From positions 1 through 43,984 of the forward strand of contig CABUPU010000010.1 of assembly GCA_902493595.1 (NCBI GenBank): a stretch of 43,984 bases of DNA, written 5' to 3'. Made by a program: the position numbers and the translations under genes. Of the stretch, positions 32,889 to 41,884 are shown piece after piece. The first letter of the stretch is position 1. Every line of letters starts with the position of its first letter. Below the pieces are notes generated by a model. That model was not told where the DNA came from, did not search any database, and saw only the letters and a program-made list of their open reading frames with translations. Origin of the DNA: an uncultured Mycoplasma sp. Lineage in GTDB: Bacteria > Bacillota_I > Bacilli_A > RF39 > UBA660.

Positions 32889-34289
32889 ATGAAAAAAATA
32901 TTTAAATATTTTATAGCGATAGTTACTTTATTTACATTTATAACAAAGGTAAATGCTGCGGGAGCAACAATTAGTGTAAATACTTCAGCATCACAAATAA
33001 TCGTTGGTAATAATATAACTGTTACCGTTACAATTTCATCATCATCACCATTAGGTTCTTGGGAATATAATTTAAATTATGATAAAAATATATTTTCTTT
33101 AGTATCTAGTGACGTAGGACTTCATTATGCTGGTGTAGTTCAAAATAATTCAACTAAAGCGGTAAGTTATCGTTATACATTTAAAGCAAATAGAAGTGGA
33201 AATGCATCATTTTACATAGATGCTTCAACAGTATTTGGTTTTGATGAAAGTATATTCGAAGTAACTAATGGAAAAAGAAATGTTAGAGCAATAACTTATT
33301 CTGAATATCAAGCAAGTTTATCAAGTAATAACAATTTAAAAGATATAAAAGTTGAAGGTTATGAAATTAGTCCAGTATTTAATAAAGACACTTTAGAATA
33401 TACTGTTAAAGTTGATGAAGATGTTACTAAAATAAAAGTAATAGCTTATGTCGAAGATAATAAAGCAAAAGTTAATGGTGAGGGAGAACTTGAAGTAACT
33501 CAAGGAAATAATTCATTTAACATTGTTGTTGTCGCAGAAAATGGTAGTGAAAAAACATATAAATTAAATGTTGAGGTAATTGATAAAAACCCAATAGAGG
33601 TTGAAGTTGATGAAACTAAATATACTGTTGTAAAAGTAAAAAGTATGTTAAAAAAACCTAATAGTTTTATTGAAAAAACAGTTACAATAAATGAAATGGA
33701 AATTCCAGCGTTTTATAGCCAAATTACTGATTTTACTTTAGTAGGTTTAAAAGATGAAAATGGTAATATATCATTATTTATATATAATGATGGTAAATAT
33801 CAAAAATATACAGAATTTATATTTGGTAATATGACACTTTCCCCACTTAAAATGGATAAAACTATTGATAAGTATGAAAAAAGTAGTGTAACAATTAATA
33901 ATATTTCTGTAGAATGTTTAGAACTTAGTAAATCAAATAGATTTAAAATTATTAAAGCACTAAATGTTGATACAAATGAAGAAGGTTTATATTTATATGA
34001 TACTAAAGATAATAGTGCTGTAAAATATGATGATAGTTATATTAAAATTATTCAAAAAAATAATCAAATGCTTATGTATGCCGTAATATTTTTTGCTAGT
34101 TTAACACTTTTATCATTAATATTATTATGTACTATATCAAAGAAAAAGAAAAAAGTTAAAAAAGAAGTTCCTACAGTAAAAGAAATAGATGATAAAATAG
34201 AAGAAATCAAAAAAGAAATGAATGATGAAACTGATGAGGAAGTATATAATATTTTAGAGGATTCAAAAAAGAGTAAAAAGAAAAAATAA
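32889..34289 (+). CDS. Membrane-anchored cohesin-domain protein
   Basis: A 466-residue protein with signal peptide (1-23), a cohesin-like beta domain (about 25-145, with SVNTSASQIIVGNNITVTV and the LGSWEYNLNYDKNIFSLVS strand) and a cadherin-like beta-sandwich (about 152-232) resembling the one in the upstream hydrolase. An unclassified domain (about 240-385), a membrane helix (about 391-415) and a Lys/Glu-rich cytosolic tail follow. Cohesins bind dockerins with calcium. Here the cohesin would hold the glucosaminidase at the membrane outer face. AAGGAGG lies before the ATG. The cohesin call rests on fold-level pattern and the adjacent dockerin. Confidence 0.8.
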   Translation: MKKIFKYFIAIVTLFTFITKVNAAGATISVNTSASQIIVGNNITVTVTISSSSPLGSWEYNLNYDKNIFSLVSSDVGLHYAGVVQNNSTKAVSYRYTFKANRSGNASFYIDASTVFGFDESIFEVTNGKRNVRAITYSEYQASLSSNNNLKDIKVEGYEISPVFNKDTLEYTVKVDEDVTKIKVIAYVEDNKAKVNGEGELEVTQGNNSFNIVVVAENGSEKTYKLNVEVIDKNPIEVEVDETKYTVVKVKSMLKKPNSFIEKTVTINEMEIPAFYSQITDFTLVGLKDENGNISLFIYNDGKYQKYTEFIFGNMTLSPLKMDKTIDKYEKSSVTINNISVECLELSKSNRFKIIKALNVDTNEEGLYLYDTKDNSAVKYDDSYIKIIQKNNQMLMYAVIFFASLTLLSLILLCTISKKKKKVKKEVPTVKEIDDKIEEIKKEMNDETDEEVYNILEDSKKSKKKK

Positions 34290-34302
34290 TTACTCTTTTT
34301 TC
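34265..34302 (+). terminator. Terminator of the glucosaminidase-cohesin operon
   Basis: AAAAAAGAGTAA (34265-34276) and TTACTCTTTTTT (34290-34301) are perfectly complementary; the stop codon is in the loop. Confidence 0.85.
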
Positions 34303-34351
34303 TTGCAAGTATAATTATTATGTGATAGTATACATACTTGTCGAGGGTAAT

Positions 34352-35086
34352 ATGGAAATAAGTAAGGAAAAGTTAAGATACGCTTTAAGAAATATACGAA
34401 GACTTTCGGGCGGTGGAGGAGATGGTACTTGCTACTATAATCCAAAAATTGATAAAGTCATAAAAATTTTTCATTGCTTTGATGAACCTTTTTTATATGA
34501 TTATCCCTCAAAAGAGGAAGTCTTAAAATTTAATTCAATTGAACTTACTTATTTTATATTTCCAATAGATGTAATAACTGTTAACGGACATGTAGTTGGA
34601 TATATAGCAGATTATATTAAAGCTAAAAATTTATATAAAACAAATCCTCTTGATATAAATCTTTTAGAATTTATGACAGGAATATTAAATATGTATAAAG
34701 ATATAATTAAAATATCTAATGAAGGTATTGTAATATATGATCTTATTTATAATTTAATGCAAAATAAAAATGAACTTTATGCTATAGATACAGACGATTA
34801 TTTCTTTAGTGATAAAGATGATATTTTAAAAAGAAATGTTAATACATTTAATGAATCAATAATGATCTTTTTAGTGGATAACTATTTTGATGAATTTGTT
34901 CAAAGTAATAAAAAGTTATTAGAAATGTATAAAGGAAAAGATATAAATTTAGTTGATTTTATAACTTTATTTTACAAATTACTTTCTGAAAATATTGGTA
35001 AAGATATCATTACTTTAAATGATGCTAAGTCTTTAGTTAATAAAAAATATTATGAACCTAATTTTATAAGAAGTATAAAAAGGTAA
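34352..35086 (+). CDS. Small protein-kinase-like protein
   Basis: I start at the ATG at 34352 (244 residues), preceded by GAGGGT; an in-frame GTG at 34322 is close to the expected transcript start (TATAAT at 34310-34315). A Gly-rich loop (SGGGGDGTCYYN, 19-30) followed by VIKIF with Lys38, and later YDLIYNLMQNKNELYAIDTD (129-148), mimic the nucleotide loop, catalytic Asp/Asn and metal-binding Asp of kinase folds. HRD and DFG are not literal, so activity is uncertain. No membrane segment is present. The substrate is unknown, and it is a single-gene unit. Confidence 0.6.
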   Translation: MEISKEKLRYALRNIRRLSGGGGDGTCYYNPKIDKVIKIFHCFDEPFLYDYPSKEEVLKFNSIELTYFIFPIDVITVNGHVVGYIADYIKAKNLYKTNPLDINLLEFMTGILNMYKDIIKISNEGIVIYDLIYNLMQNKNELYAIDTDDYFFSDKDDILKRNVNTFNESIMIFLVDNYFDEFVQSNKKLLEMYKGKDINLVDFITLFYKLLSENIGKDIITLNDAKSLVNKKYYEPNFIRSIKR

Positions 35087-35088
35087 TT

Positions 35089-35113
35089 AAACTCAATTTT
35101 TGAGTTTTTTATT
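35089..35113 (+). terminator. Terminator of the kinase-like gene
   Basis: AAACTCAA (35089-35096), short loop, TTGAGTTT (35100-35107), then TTT and ATTTT. Confidence 0.8.
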
Positions 35114-35124
35114 TTGTAAGGGCA

Positions 35125-35152
35125 TTGACAAAATAGATTGTAATGTTATAAT
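35125..35152 (+). promoter_or_regulatory. Promoter of the marR-ABC operon
   Basis: TTGACA (35125-35130), a 16-bp spacer and TATAAT (35147-35152) with extended TGT. Confidence 0.85.
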
Positions 35153-35185
35153 TAGAAAGTGCATAAAAAAGTATGTGAGGTTGTT

Positions 35186-35635
35186 ATGGATAATAATGTT
35201 TTAAAAAATATAAAAATATTTCATCAATTAGTAATTAATAGTATAGGTGTTAAAGATATGCCAAAGTATCCTAGTGTAACTACTACTCAAATTCAAATTA
35301 TGGAATATATTATAAGTAGGCCTAAAAAATGTGCACTTCAAAAAGAATTTGAAAAAGTTTTAGGACTTTCAAGGGCTACAGTATCAAGTGTTTTAATTAC
35401 TATGGAAAAAAATGGTTTAATTGTAAGAATTACTGATAATACTGATACTAGGACTAAAAAGATTGTTTTAAGTAGTAATGCTCAAAAAGTTTTTAATAGT
35501 AGTAAAGAAAAAATTAAGAAGATCGAGGATATTTGTCTTAAGGATATAACTGAAAAAGATTTAAATACATTTATAAATGTTTTATCTAAAATGACAGAAA
35601 ATTTAAAGGAGGAAAGAAATGAGAAAATTATTTAA
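35186..35635 (+). CDS. MarR-family transcriptional regulator
   Basis: I use the ATG at 35186 (149 residues), 5 bases after GAGG; the in-frame GTG at 35159 coincides with the predicted transcript start. The winged helix-turn-helix is clear: TQIQIMEYIISRP, then LQKEFEKVLGLSRATVSSVLITMEKNGLI and a wing with TDNTDTRTKKI. Flanking helices form the dimerisation domain. It overlaps the first exporter gene by 17 bases, so it is probably the local autoregulated repressor of the efflux pump, released by a small ligand. Confidence 0.9.
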   Translation: MDNNVLKNIKIFHQLVINSIGVKDMPKYPSVTTTQIQIMEYIISRPKKCALQKEFEKVLGLSRATVSSVLITMEKNGLIVRITDNTDTRTKKIVLSSNAQKVFNSSKEKIKKIEDICLKDITEKDLNTFINVLSKMTENLKEERNEKII

Positions 35636-37376
35636 AAATTTAAGAAAAAAAGATTATTTATTAATTTTAATATGTGCTGTAATTATTTTTAGTGAAGTTT
35701 GGTTAGAACTTAAAATGCCAGATTATATGAGTAATATTACAGTTCTTGTTCAAACCGATGGTAGTAAGATGAGTGAAATATTAAAAAATGGTGGTTATAT
35801 GCTATTATGTGCTTTTGGTTCACTTGTCGGAGCGGTAATAACTAGTTATATATTAACTTATGTATCAACAACATTTTCAAAAAATATTCGTAAAAAAGTA
35901 TTTACAAAGACAATGGATTTAGCTACTGCTGAAGTTAAAAATTTTTCTGTAAGTAGTTTAATTACAAGAACAACAAATGATGTTAGTCAAATTGAATTAG
36001 TATTATCAATGGGATTATCACTTTTGATAAAAGCTCCGATGACTGCAGGATGGGCAATACTTAAAATACTTAATAAAAGTTGGCAATGGAGCGCTCTTAC
36101 TGCAGTATGCGTATTAGTCCTTCTTACAACGATAGGTATTATAACAAGTATTGTTTTACCTAGATTTTCTTTAGTTCAAAAATTAATTGATAAAGTTAAT
36201 CGTGTAACAAGAGAAAATTTAACTGGTATAAGAGTAGTTCGTGCTTTTAATGCTGAGAATTTCCAAGAGAATAAATTTCAAAAAGAAAATGATGATTTAA
36301 CAAATACACAACTATTTAACCAAAAATGTTTTGCTGTAATGGAACCAGTTATGCAAATGGTAATGTATACTTTAACTTTAGGAATTTATTTTATCGGTGC
36401 AAATCTTATTAATAATTCTATAATGGCTGATAAACTTACACTTTTTGGTGATATGGTTGTATTTTCAACTTATGCAATGCAAATAATTATGTCATTTATA
36501 ATGCTTTCTATGATATTTATGATGCTTCCAAGAGCTAATGTGTCCGCAACCAGAATTAATGAAGTCCTTGATGAAAAACTAACAGTTAAAGAAGGCTTGT
36601 TTAATGGCGATACAAAAGAAACAGGTACAGTTGAATTTAAAAATGTTTCATTTAAATATCCAGATGCTGATGAATATTTACTAAAAAATATTTCTTTTAA
36701 AGCAGAAAAAGGTCAAACTATTGCTTTTATAGGTTCAACTGGTAGTGGCAAAAGTACACTTATTAACTTAGTTCCAAGATTTTATGATGCTTCCGATGGA
36801 GAAGTTTTAATTGATGGTGTTAATGTAAAAGATTATACTTTTGAATCCTTACATAATAAACTTGGTTATGTTTCTCAAAAAGCCGTTATGTTTGATGGAA
36901 CTGTTAAATATAATGTCTCTTATGGTAAATCTAATAAAAAAATTACTAAAGAAAAAGTTGAGGAAGCACTTAAAATTGCACAGGGATATGATTTTGTATC
37001 TAAAATGGACAAAGGCATAGATTCACATATAGCTTCCGGAGGAACAAATGTCTCTGGTGGACAAAAACAAAGACTTTCTATTGCAAGAGCAATTGCTAAA
37101 GATCCAGAAATATATATTTTTGATGACTCTTTTTCCGCTCTTGATTATAAAACTGATTCTGTTTTAAGAAAAGCTTTAAAAGAAAATGTGAAAGATGCAA
37201 CAACTTTAATTGTGGCTCAAAGAATAGGTACAATACTTAATGCTGATAAAATTGTTGTACTTGATAATGGTAATGTAGTGGGAATAGGAACACATAAACA
37301 GTTATTAAAAAATTGTGATGTTTATAAAGAAATAGCATATTCCCAACTTTCTAGAAAGGAGCTTGAAAATGCATAA
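35619..37376 (+). CDS. Heterodimeric ABC exporter, subunit with degenerate site
   Basis: A 585-residue protein: six transmembrane helices (about 15-320) and a nucleotide-binding domain. Walker A is GSTGSGKST (about 371-379), the signature VSGGQKQRLSIARA is canonical, but the Walker B end reads IFDDSFSALD, with Asp503 in place of the catalytic Glu. Such a site is typical of the inactive-site half of BmrC/LmrC-type heterodimers, which export drugs or lipids. The ribosome site is AAAGGAGG. It overlaps the MarR gene before it and its partner gene after it (8 bases), indicating coupled translation. Confidence 0.93.
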   Translation: MRKLFKNLRKKDYLLILICAVIIFSEVWLELKMPDYMSNITVLVQTDGSKMSEILKNGGYMLLCAFGSLVGAVITSYILTYVSTTFSKNIRKKVFTKTMDLATAEVKNFSVSSLITRTTNDVSQIELVLSMGLSLLIKAPMTAGWAILKILNKSWQWSALTAVCVLVLLTTIGIITSIVLPRFSLVQKLIDKVNRVTRENLTGIRVVRAFNAENFQENKFQKENDDLTNTQLFNQKCFAVMEPVMQMVMYTLTLGIYFIGANLINNSIMADKLTLFGDMVVFSTYAMQIIMSFIMLSMIFMMLPRANVSATRINEVLDEKLTVKEGLFNGDTKETGTVEFKNVSFKYPDADEYLLKNISFKAEKGQTIAFIGSTGSGKSTLINLVPRFYDASDGEVLIDGVNVKDYTFESLHNKLGYVSQKAVMFDGTVKYNVSYGKSNKKITKEKVEEALKIAQGYDFVSKMDKGIDSHIASGGTNVSGGQKQRLSIARAIAKDPEIYIFDDSFSALDYKTDSVLRKALKENVKDATTLIVAQRIGTILNADKIVVLDNGNVVGIGTHKQLLKNCDVYKEIAYSQLSRKELENA

Positions 37377-39345
37377 TAAAAAAATGGAAAATGCTAAAGA
37401 CTTTAAAGGTTCTTTAAAAAGATTAATTTTAGAATTAAAACCTTTTAAAGTACTTATATTCATAAGTTTAATTCTAGCAATTTTTGGTTCCACTTTAACA
37501 ATTAGTGCTCCAAATAGGCTTTCTAAATTAACTGATGAAATTCAAAAAGGACTAGTTATTAATACTAAAAATTTAAATATTTTAAATGAAAGCCTTACTA
37601 CTTCATTTGGTAAAGATATAGAAATTGATGGAGTAATAGTAAATGCAAGTGATCAAATAGAGTATGCTAAAATTTCACAAAATCTTAATAAAAATATGAA
37701 TGCAAATGATTTATATAAAGCACTTGATGAGATGCCAGAAAGTATTCAAAAGGTAATTAAACCTAAAATGAATATTGATAAAATTAAAAATATTTGTATT
37801 ATGCTTTTAATAATATATTTTTTAAGTGCAATATTTAACTTTTTACAATCTTTTTCAATGACACATGTTTCAAATAATTTTGCAAGAAAACTTCGAGGAA
37901 GAATTTCACATAAGATAAATACTTTACCACTTAAATATTTTGATAATCATCAAACTGGTGATGTGCTTTCAAGAGTAACAAACGATGTTGATACCCTTGC
38001 TCAAACACTTAATAATTCATTATCAGCTCTTGCTAGTAATGTAACACTTTTATTAGGTTCAATTATAATGATGTTTAAAACTAATGCTCTTATGAGTGTT
38101 ACAGCTCTAATTTCATCGTTATTAGGTTTTGTATTTATGGCAATTATTCTTTTAAAAAGTCAAAAATATTTTGTAAAAAGACAAGAGGGTTTAGGTAAAC
38201 TTAATAGTCATATTGAAGAAATATATTCAGGATTAAATGTTGTTAAAGTTTATAATGGACAAGATGATGCAAATCAAAAGTTTGATAAAATAAATAATGA
38301 GGTAAGTGAATGTAGTAGAAAAAGTGGGTTCTTATCTGGGCTTATGCATCCAATGATGGGTTTTGTTGGTAATTTTGGTTATGTTGCAGTATGTATCGTT
38401 GGAGCACTTCTTACTATGAATGGTAAAATATCATTTGGTGTTATTATTGCATTTATTACATATGTTAGATTATTTACAATGCCACTATCCTCAATTGCTC
38501 AAGAGTTTACTTTTATTCAGTCAGCTTTAGCTTCTTCAGAAAGAGTATTTGAATTTCTAGATGAAGAAGAAATGTCTAAAGAAGAAAATAAAGATAAGCT
38601 TCTTAAAAATAATGTAAAAGGTAATATAGAGTTTAAAAATGTATCATTTAAATATGATGAAAATGGCAAGACAATTATTAAAAATTTCTCTGCAGATGTA
38701 AAATCAGGTCAAAAGATTGCAATTGTTGGCCCAACTGGTGCTGGTAAAACTACAATGGTTAATTTACTTATGAAGTTTTACGATATCCATGATGGTGATA
38801 TAACTATTGATGGTAAAAGTATTTCTAATTTAACACGAGAAAATGTTCATAGTTTATTTACAATGGTACTTCAAGATACATGGCTTTTCGAAGGAACTGT
38901 TAAAGATAATATTAGATATAATAATTCAAAAATTACTGATAAAGAAATTGAAAGTGTATGTAAATATATTGGATTAGATCATTTTATTAAAACACTTCCA
39001 AATAATTATGATACAGTAATATCTGAAAATGATAATATTTCTGCAGGGCAAAAACAACTTCTTACTATTGCAAGAGGTATGTGTGAAAAAGCGCCTCTTT
39101 TAATACTTGATGAAGCGACTTCAAATGTTGATACAAGAACCGAAGAACTTGTGCAAAAAGCTATGGATAAATTAATGGAGAATAAAACCTCATTTATAAT
39201 TGCCCACAGACTTTCAACAATAAAAAATGCAGATTTAATACTTGTTATGAATGAGGGTAATATTATAGAACAAGGTTCTCACGATGAACTTATGAAAAAA
39301 GATGGCTTTTATGCTAAACTTTATAATTCTCAATTTGAATTATAA
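37369..39345 (+). CDS. Heterodimeric ABC exporter, catalytically competent subunit
   Basis: The ATG at 37369 (658 residues) follows GGAG; an in-frame TTG lies 6 bases earlier. An extra extracellular segment of about 90 residues sits between the first two transmembrane helices. The nucleotide-binding domain has Walker A GPTGAGKTT, Walker B LLILDEATSNVD with catalytic Glu582, and a signature altered to ISAGQKQLLTIARG. The altered signature pairs with the partner's degenerate Walker B, as expected for asymmetric exporters (BmrD/LmrD type). It is the last gene of the operon; no clear terminator is seen before the trpS promoter 17 bases later. Confidence 0.93.
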   Translation: MHNKKMENAKDFKGSLKRLILELKPFKVLIFISLILAIFGSTLTISAPNRLSKLTDEIQKGLVINTKNLNILNESLTTSFGKDIEIDGVIVNASDQIEYAKISQNLNKNMNANDLYKALDEMPESIQKVIKPKMNIDKIKNICIMLLIIYFLSAIFNFLQSFSMTHVSNNFARKLRGRISHKINTLPLKYFDNHQTGDVLSRVTNDVDTLAQTLNNSLSALASNVTLLLGSIIMMFKTNALMSVTALISSLLGFVFMAIILLKSQKYFVKRQEGLGKLNSHIEEIYSGLNVVKVYNGQDDANQKFDKINNEVSECSRKSGFLSGLMHPMMGFVGNFGYVAVCIVGALLTMNGKISFGVIIAFITYVRLFTMPLSSIAQEFTFIQSALASSERVFEFLDEEEMSKEENKDKLLKNNVKGNIEFKNVSFKYDENGKTIIKNFSADVKSGQKIAIVGPTGAGKTTMVNLLMKFYDIHDGDITIDGKSISNLTRENVHSLFTMVLQDTWLFEGTVKDNIRYNNSKITDKEIESVCKYIGLDHFIKTLPNNYDTVISENDNISAGQKQLLTIARGMCEKAPLLILDEATSNVDTRTEELVQKAMDKLMENKTSFIIAHRLSTIKNADLILVMNEGNIIEQGSHDELMKKDGFYAKLYNSQFEL

Positions 39346-39361
39346 TATAAATTTTTATCTA

Positions 39362-39390
39362 TTGACAAAGAAAAAATATAGTTATACAAT
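39362..39390 (+). promoter_or_regulatory. Promoter of trpS
   Basis: TTGACA (39362-39367), a 17-bp spacer and TACAAT (39385-39390). Confidence 0.85.
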
Positions 39391-39397
39391 AAACTTG

Positions 39398-39640
39398 TAA
39401 ATCAATGAGAAAGAAAAGTAGATATTATTTGTTTTAAAGAGAGTAACTGGTGGTGGAAAGTTATAAATGGGTAATATACGAAATGGGCTTTCAAGAGGCT
39501 ACCGAAATAGTAGTAGGCTAGCACGGAGTACTTAACTTCGTTAACAAAGTAGCATGTATAATTGTACATGAATTGCACTTTTTAGGTGGCATTAATAAGA
39601 ACTTAAATCTTATCCTAACTGTTGAGGATAAGATTTTTTT
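39398..39640 (+). promoter_or_regulatory. T-box leader of trpS
   Basis: A Stem I-like region with AGAGAG and GGTGGTGGAAAG elements; the tryptophan codon TGG (39484-39486) within GAAATGGGC is the likely specifier. The T-box is shortened to TTAGGTGGCAT with the bulge UGGC (39597-39600), complementary to GCCA, which fits the G73 of tRNA-Trp. The competing terminator is AAATCTTATCC (39605-39615) with GGATAAGATTT (39626-39636) and a T run. Uncharged tRNA-Trp should allow read-through into trpS. Confidence 0.88.
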
Positions 39641-39658
39641 TAAGAAAGAGGGATAAAT

Positions 39659-40645
39659 ATGAAAAAAAGAATATTAACAGGATTAAAACCAACAGGAGAA
39701 CTTACTTTAGGTAATTATATTGGAGCAATATCACAAATGGTTGAGCTTTCTAATGATGAAAATAATGAAGTCTATCTTTTTGTAGCAGATCTTCATGCAC
39801 TTACTGAATATCAAGATCCAAATACTTTAAGAGATAGAATTAAAAAGTTTATTGCAATGTATATCGCATGTGGAATTGATCCAGAGAAAGTAGTTGTTTA
39901 TATTCAATCAGATAATGAATATATTCCAATGATTTCATGGATTTTAGAGTGCAACACTTATTATGGAGAAGCCTCAAGGATGATTCAATTTAAGGAAAAA
40001 TCAAAAGGTAAAGAAAATTTTACAGTGGGACTTTTAACATATCCAATTTTAATGGCCGCAGATATTTTGTATTGTGATTCTGATTTTGTCCCAGTAGGTA
40101 TAGATCAAAAACAACATGTTGAAATTGCCCGTGATATAGCAGAAAGATTTAATAATAAATATGGCCAAACTTTTAAACTTCCACAGCCTTTAATTAGTAA
40201 AGAGGGAGTTAAGATTAAAGATTTAAAAGATCCTACCAAAAAAATGAGTAAGTCTGAAACAAATCCAAATGGTGTTATATCTTTATTTGATAGCCCAGAA
40301 ATGGTTACTAAAAAGATTATGGGAGCAACTACAGATAGTGAAAATTTAGTTTATTTTGATGAAGAAAATAAACCAGGTATTTCAAATTTACTTAATATTG
40401 CAAGTGTTATTTCTAAAAGAACTGTAGAGGATATTGCAAATGAATATAAAACAGCTGGATATGGTAATTTTAAAAAGTATGTTGCTTCATTAACATCACA
40501 GATGATTAGTGATATTCAAGAAAAATATAATCATATTATAAGTTCTGGTAAACTCGAAGAAATATTAAATAAAGGTAAAGAAAACTCCAGAAAACTTGCT
40601 TATGAAAAAATGAACCAAATGAAGAAAAAAGTTGGACTTAACTAA
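39659..40645 (+). CDS. trpS: Tryptophanyl-tRNA synthetase
   Basis: A class Ic synthetase of 328 residues, normal length for bacteria. The HIGH-type motif is TLGNYIGA (about 14-21) after GLKPTG; the KMSKS loop is KKMSKSE (about 193-199). ADLHALTE, the GVDQ-like VGIDQKQHVE and MAADILYCD match the family. It charges tRNA-Trp. Use of plain TGG codons together with this gene agrees with standard code in this organism. AAAGAGGGAT precedes the ATG, and control is by the T-box upstream. Confidence 0.97.
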   Translation: MKKRILTGLKPTGELTLGNYIGAISQMVELSNDENNEVYLFVADLHALTEYQDPNTLRDRIKKFIAMYIACGIDPEKVVVYIQSDNEYIPMISWILECNTYYGEASRMIQFKEKSKGKENFTVGLLTYPILMAADILYCDSDFVPVGIDQKQHVEIARDIAERFNNKYGQTFKLPQPLISKEGVKIKDLKDPTKKMSKSETNPNGVISLFDSPEMVTKKIMGATTDSENLVYFDEENKPGISNLLNIASVISKRTVEDIANEYKTAGYGNFKKYVASLTSQMISDIQEKYNHIISSGKLEEILNKGKENSRKLAYEKMNQMKKKVGLN

Positions 40646-40661
40646 AATAAAGTGTTATAAT
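40632..40661 (+). promoter_or_regulatory. Promoter of metK
   Basis: TTGGAC (40632-40637), spacer of 18, TATAAT (40656-40661) with extended TGT. It overlaps the end of trpS. Confidence 0.65.
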
Positions 40662-40669
40662 TTAATTAC

Positions 40670-40753
40670 ATCTTATAAAGAGTGATGGAGGGACTAGCCC
40701 GTTGAAGTCACACCAACCTATTAAATTAGGTGGTAATGCTAGAGCTATAAGAT
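40670..40753 (+). promoter_or_regulatory. SAM-I (S-box) riboswitch
   Basis: P1 arms ATCTTATA (40670-40677) and TATAAGAT (40746-40753) enclose the conserved core: AAAGAGTGATGGAGGGACT, then AGCCCGTTGAAGTC, CCAACC and GGTGGTAATGC. This matches the S-box class, which binds S-adenosylmethionine and shuts off methionine and SAM genes. It lies directly before metK, so SAM should repress its own synthesis. Confidence 0.95.
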
Positions 40754-40761
40754 AACTTTAT

Positions 40762-40795
40762 CATTCAAGATATTGTTATCTTGGATGTTTTTTTA
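40762..40795 (+). terminator. SAM-controlled terminator of the metK leader
   Basis: CATTCAAGAT (40762-40771) pairs with ATCTTGGATG (40778-40787), then seven T. It forms when SAM holds P1 closed. Confidence 0.88.
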
Positions 40796-40856
40796 TGAAG
40801 GGAGGAAAGTTTTATTAAGCATTTTCTTTTAAGATGAAAAAAGAAAAGGAGTATAA

Positions 40857-41879
40857 ATGAAAATTTTTAGTAACGAAATAGTATTTCGTGGTCACCCAGA
40901 TAAAGTATGTGACCAAATTAGTGATGCACTTTTAGATGCATATTTAAGTAAAGATAAATCCTCACGATGTGGAATTGAAGTAATGGGAGGAAAAGGTAAA
41001 ATATTTGTAACTGGTGAGGTTACAAGTAGTGCAAAAGTAAATGTTTCAAGTATAGTAAAAAAAGTTTTAAATGATGTTGGCTATGATGAAAATTATGAAA
41101 TAATTAATAATCTTGGCGTTCAAAGTATTGATATAGCACTTGGAACAAATGATAAAGTTCATGGTGCTGGTGATAATGGTATGATGTTTGGTTATGCATG
41201 CCGTGATACTAAAGAGTATCTTCCTACCTCTATGGTAATACTTCAGAAACTTTCTATTTTCTATGATGAACTTAGAAAAAAAGATAAAAGATTTTTACCA
41301 GATGGTAAAGCTCAAATAACTGGTTATTATGAAAATAATAAATTAGTTAAAATAAAAGACTTTGTAATTTGTTATCAAAATACTGAAGAAGAAAGAGATA
41401 AAACAGATGAATTATTAATTGATACTTGTAAAAGTATATGTAATGAATATAATATTGAAGTTGAAAAATTTATTTTAAATCCAACAGGTAAATTTTTAAT
41501 AGGTGGTTTTACTGGAGATGCAGGTCTTACTGGAAGAAAGATTGTGGTGGATTCTTATCAGGGTTTTGCTCCAGTAGGCGGAGGTGCTTTTTCTGGTAAA
41601 GACCCAAGTAAAGTTGATAGGTCTGGTGCTTATATGGCTAGAGTTATTGCAAAAGATATTTTAAAAAATAATGATAATTTAGAATATGTTCTTGTTCAAC
41701 TTTCTTATGCTATTGGTCTTAAAAATCCTCTTGCAATATATATAACTTCTGATAAAGGGGATTTAAAAGTACCTGATGATTTATATGAAAAATGTTCTGT
41801 TCAAAATATTATAAATTCATTAGATTTATTAAATGAAAAATATGAAAAAAGAGCAATGTTTGGTCATTTTATAGATTGA
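40857..41879 (+). CDS. metK: S-adenosylmethionine synthetase, compact form
   Basis: The 340 residues compare with about 385-400 in most bacteria. Family motifs are EIVFRGHPDKVCDQISDALL near the N-terminus, HGAGDNGMMFGYAC, TGDAGLTGRKIVVDSYQG, GGGAFSGKDPSKVDRSGAY (about 240-258) and the AIGLKNPLAI stretch. It joins methionine and ATP to make SAM. Two oddities are seen: the middle and C-terminal segments are shortened, and the ARHGGGAFSGKD loop common in bacteria reads APVGGGAFSGKD, replacing the His-containing stretch. AAAAGGAGT precedes the ATG. The SAM-I riboswitch upstream supports the assignment. Confidence 0.93.
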   Translation: MKIFSNEIVFRGHPDKVCDQISDALLDAYLSKDKSSRCGIEVMGGKGKIFVTGEVTSSAKVNVSSIVKKVLNDVGYDENYEIINNLGVQSIDIALGTNDKVHGAGDNGMMFGYACRDTKEYLPTSMVILQKLSIFYDELRKKDKRFLPDGKAQITGYYENNKLVKIKDFVICYQNTEEERDKTDELLIDTCKSICNEYNIEVEKFILNPTGKFLIGGFTGDAGLTGRKIVVDSYQGFAPVGGGAFSGKDPSKVDRSGAYMARVIAKDILKNNDNLEYVLVQLSYAIGLKNPLAIYITSDKGDLKVPDDLYEKCSVQNIINSLDLLNEKYEKRAMFGHFID

Positions 41880-41884
41880 TTTTT

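Noticed and set aside
35619..37376. Asp in place of Glu in Walker B as a sign of gene decay
   Set aside because: It is the regular asymmetric site of heterodimeric exporters; the partner has the matching altered signature and an intact Glu.
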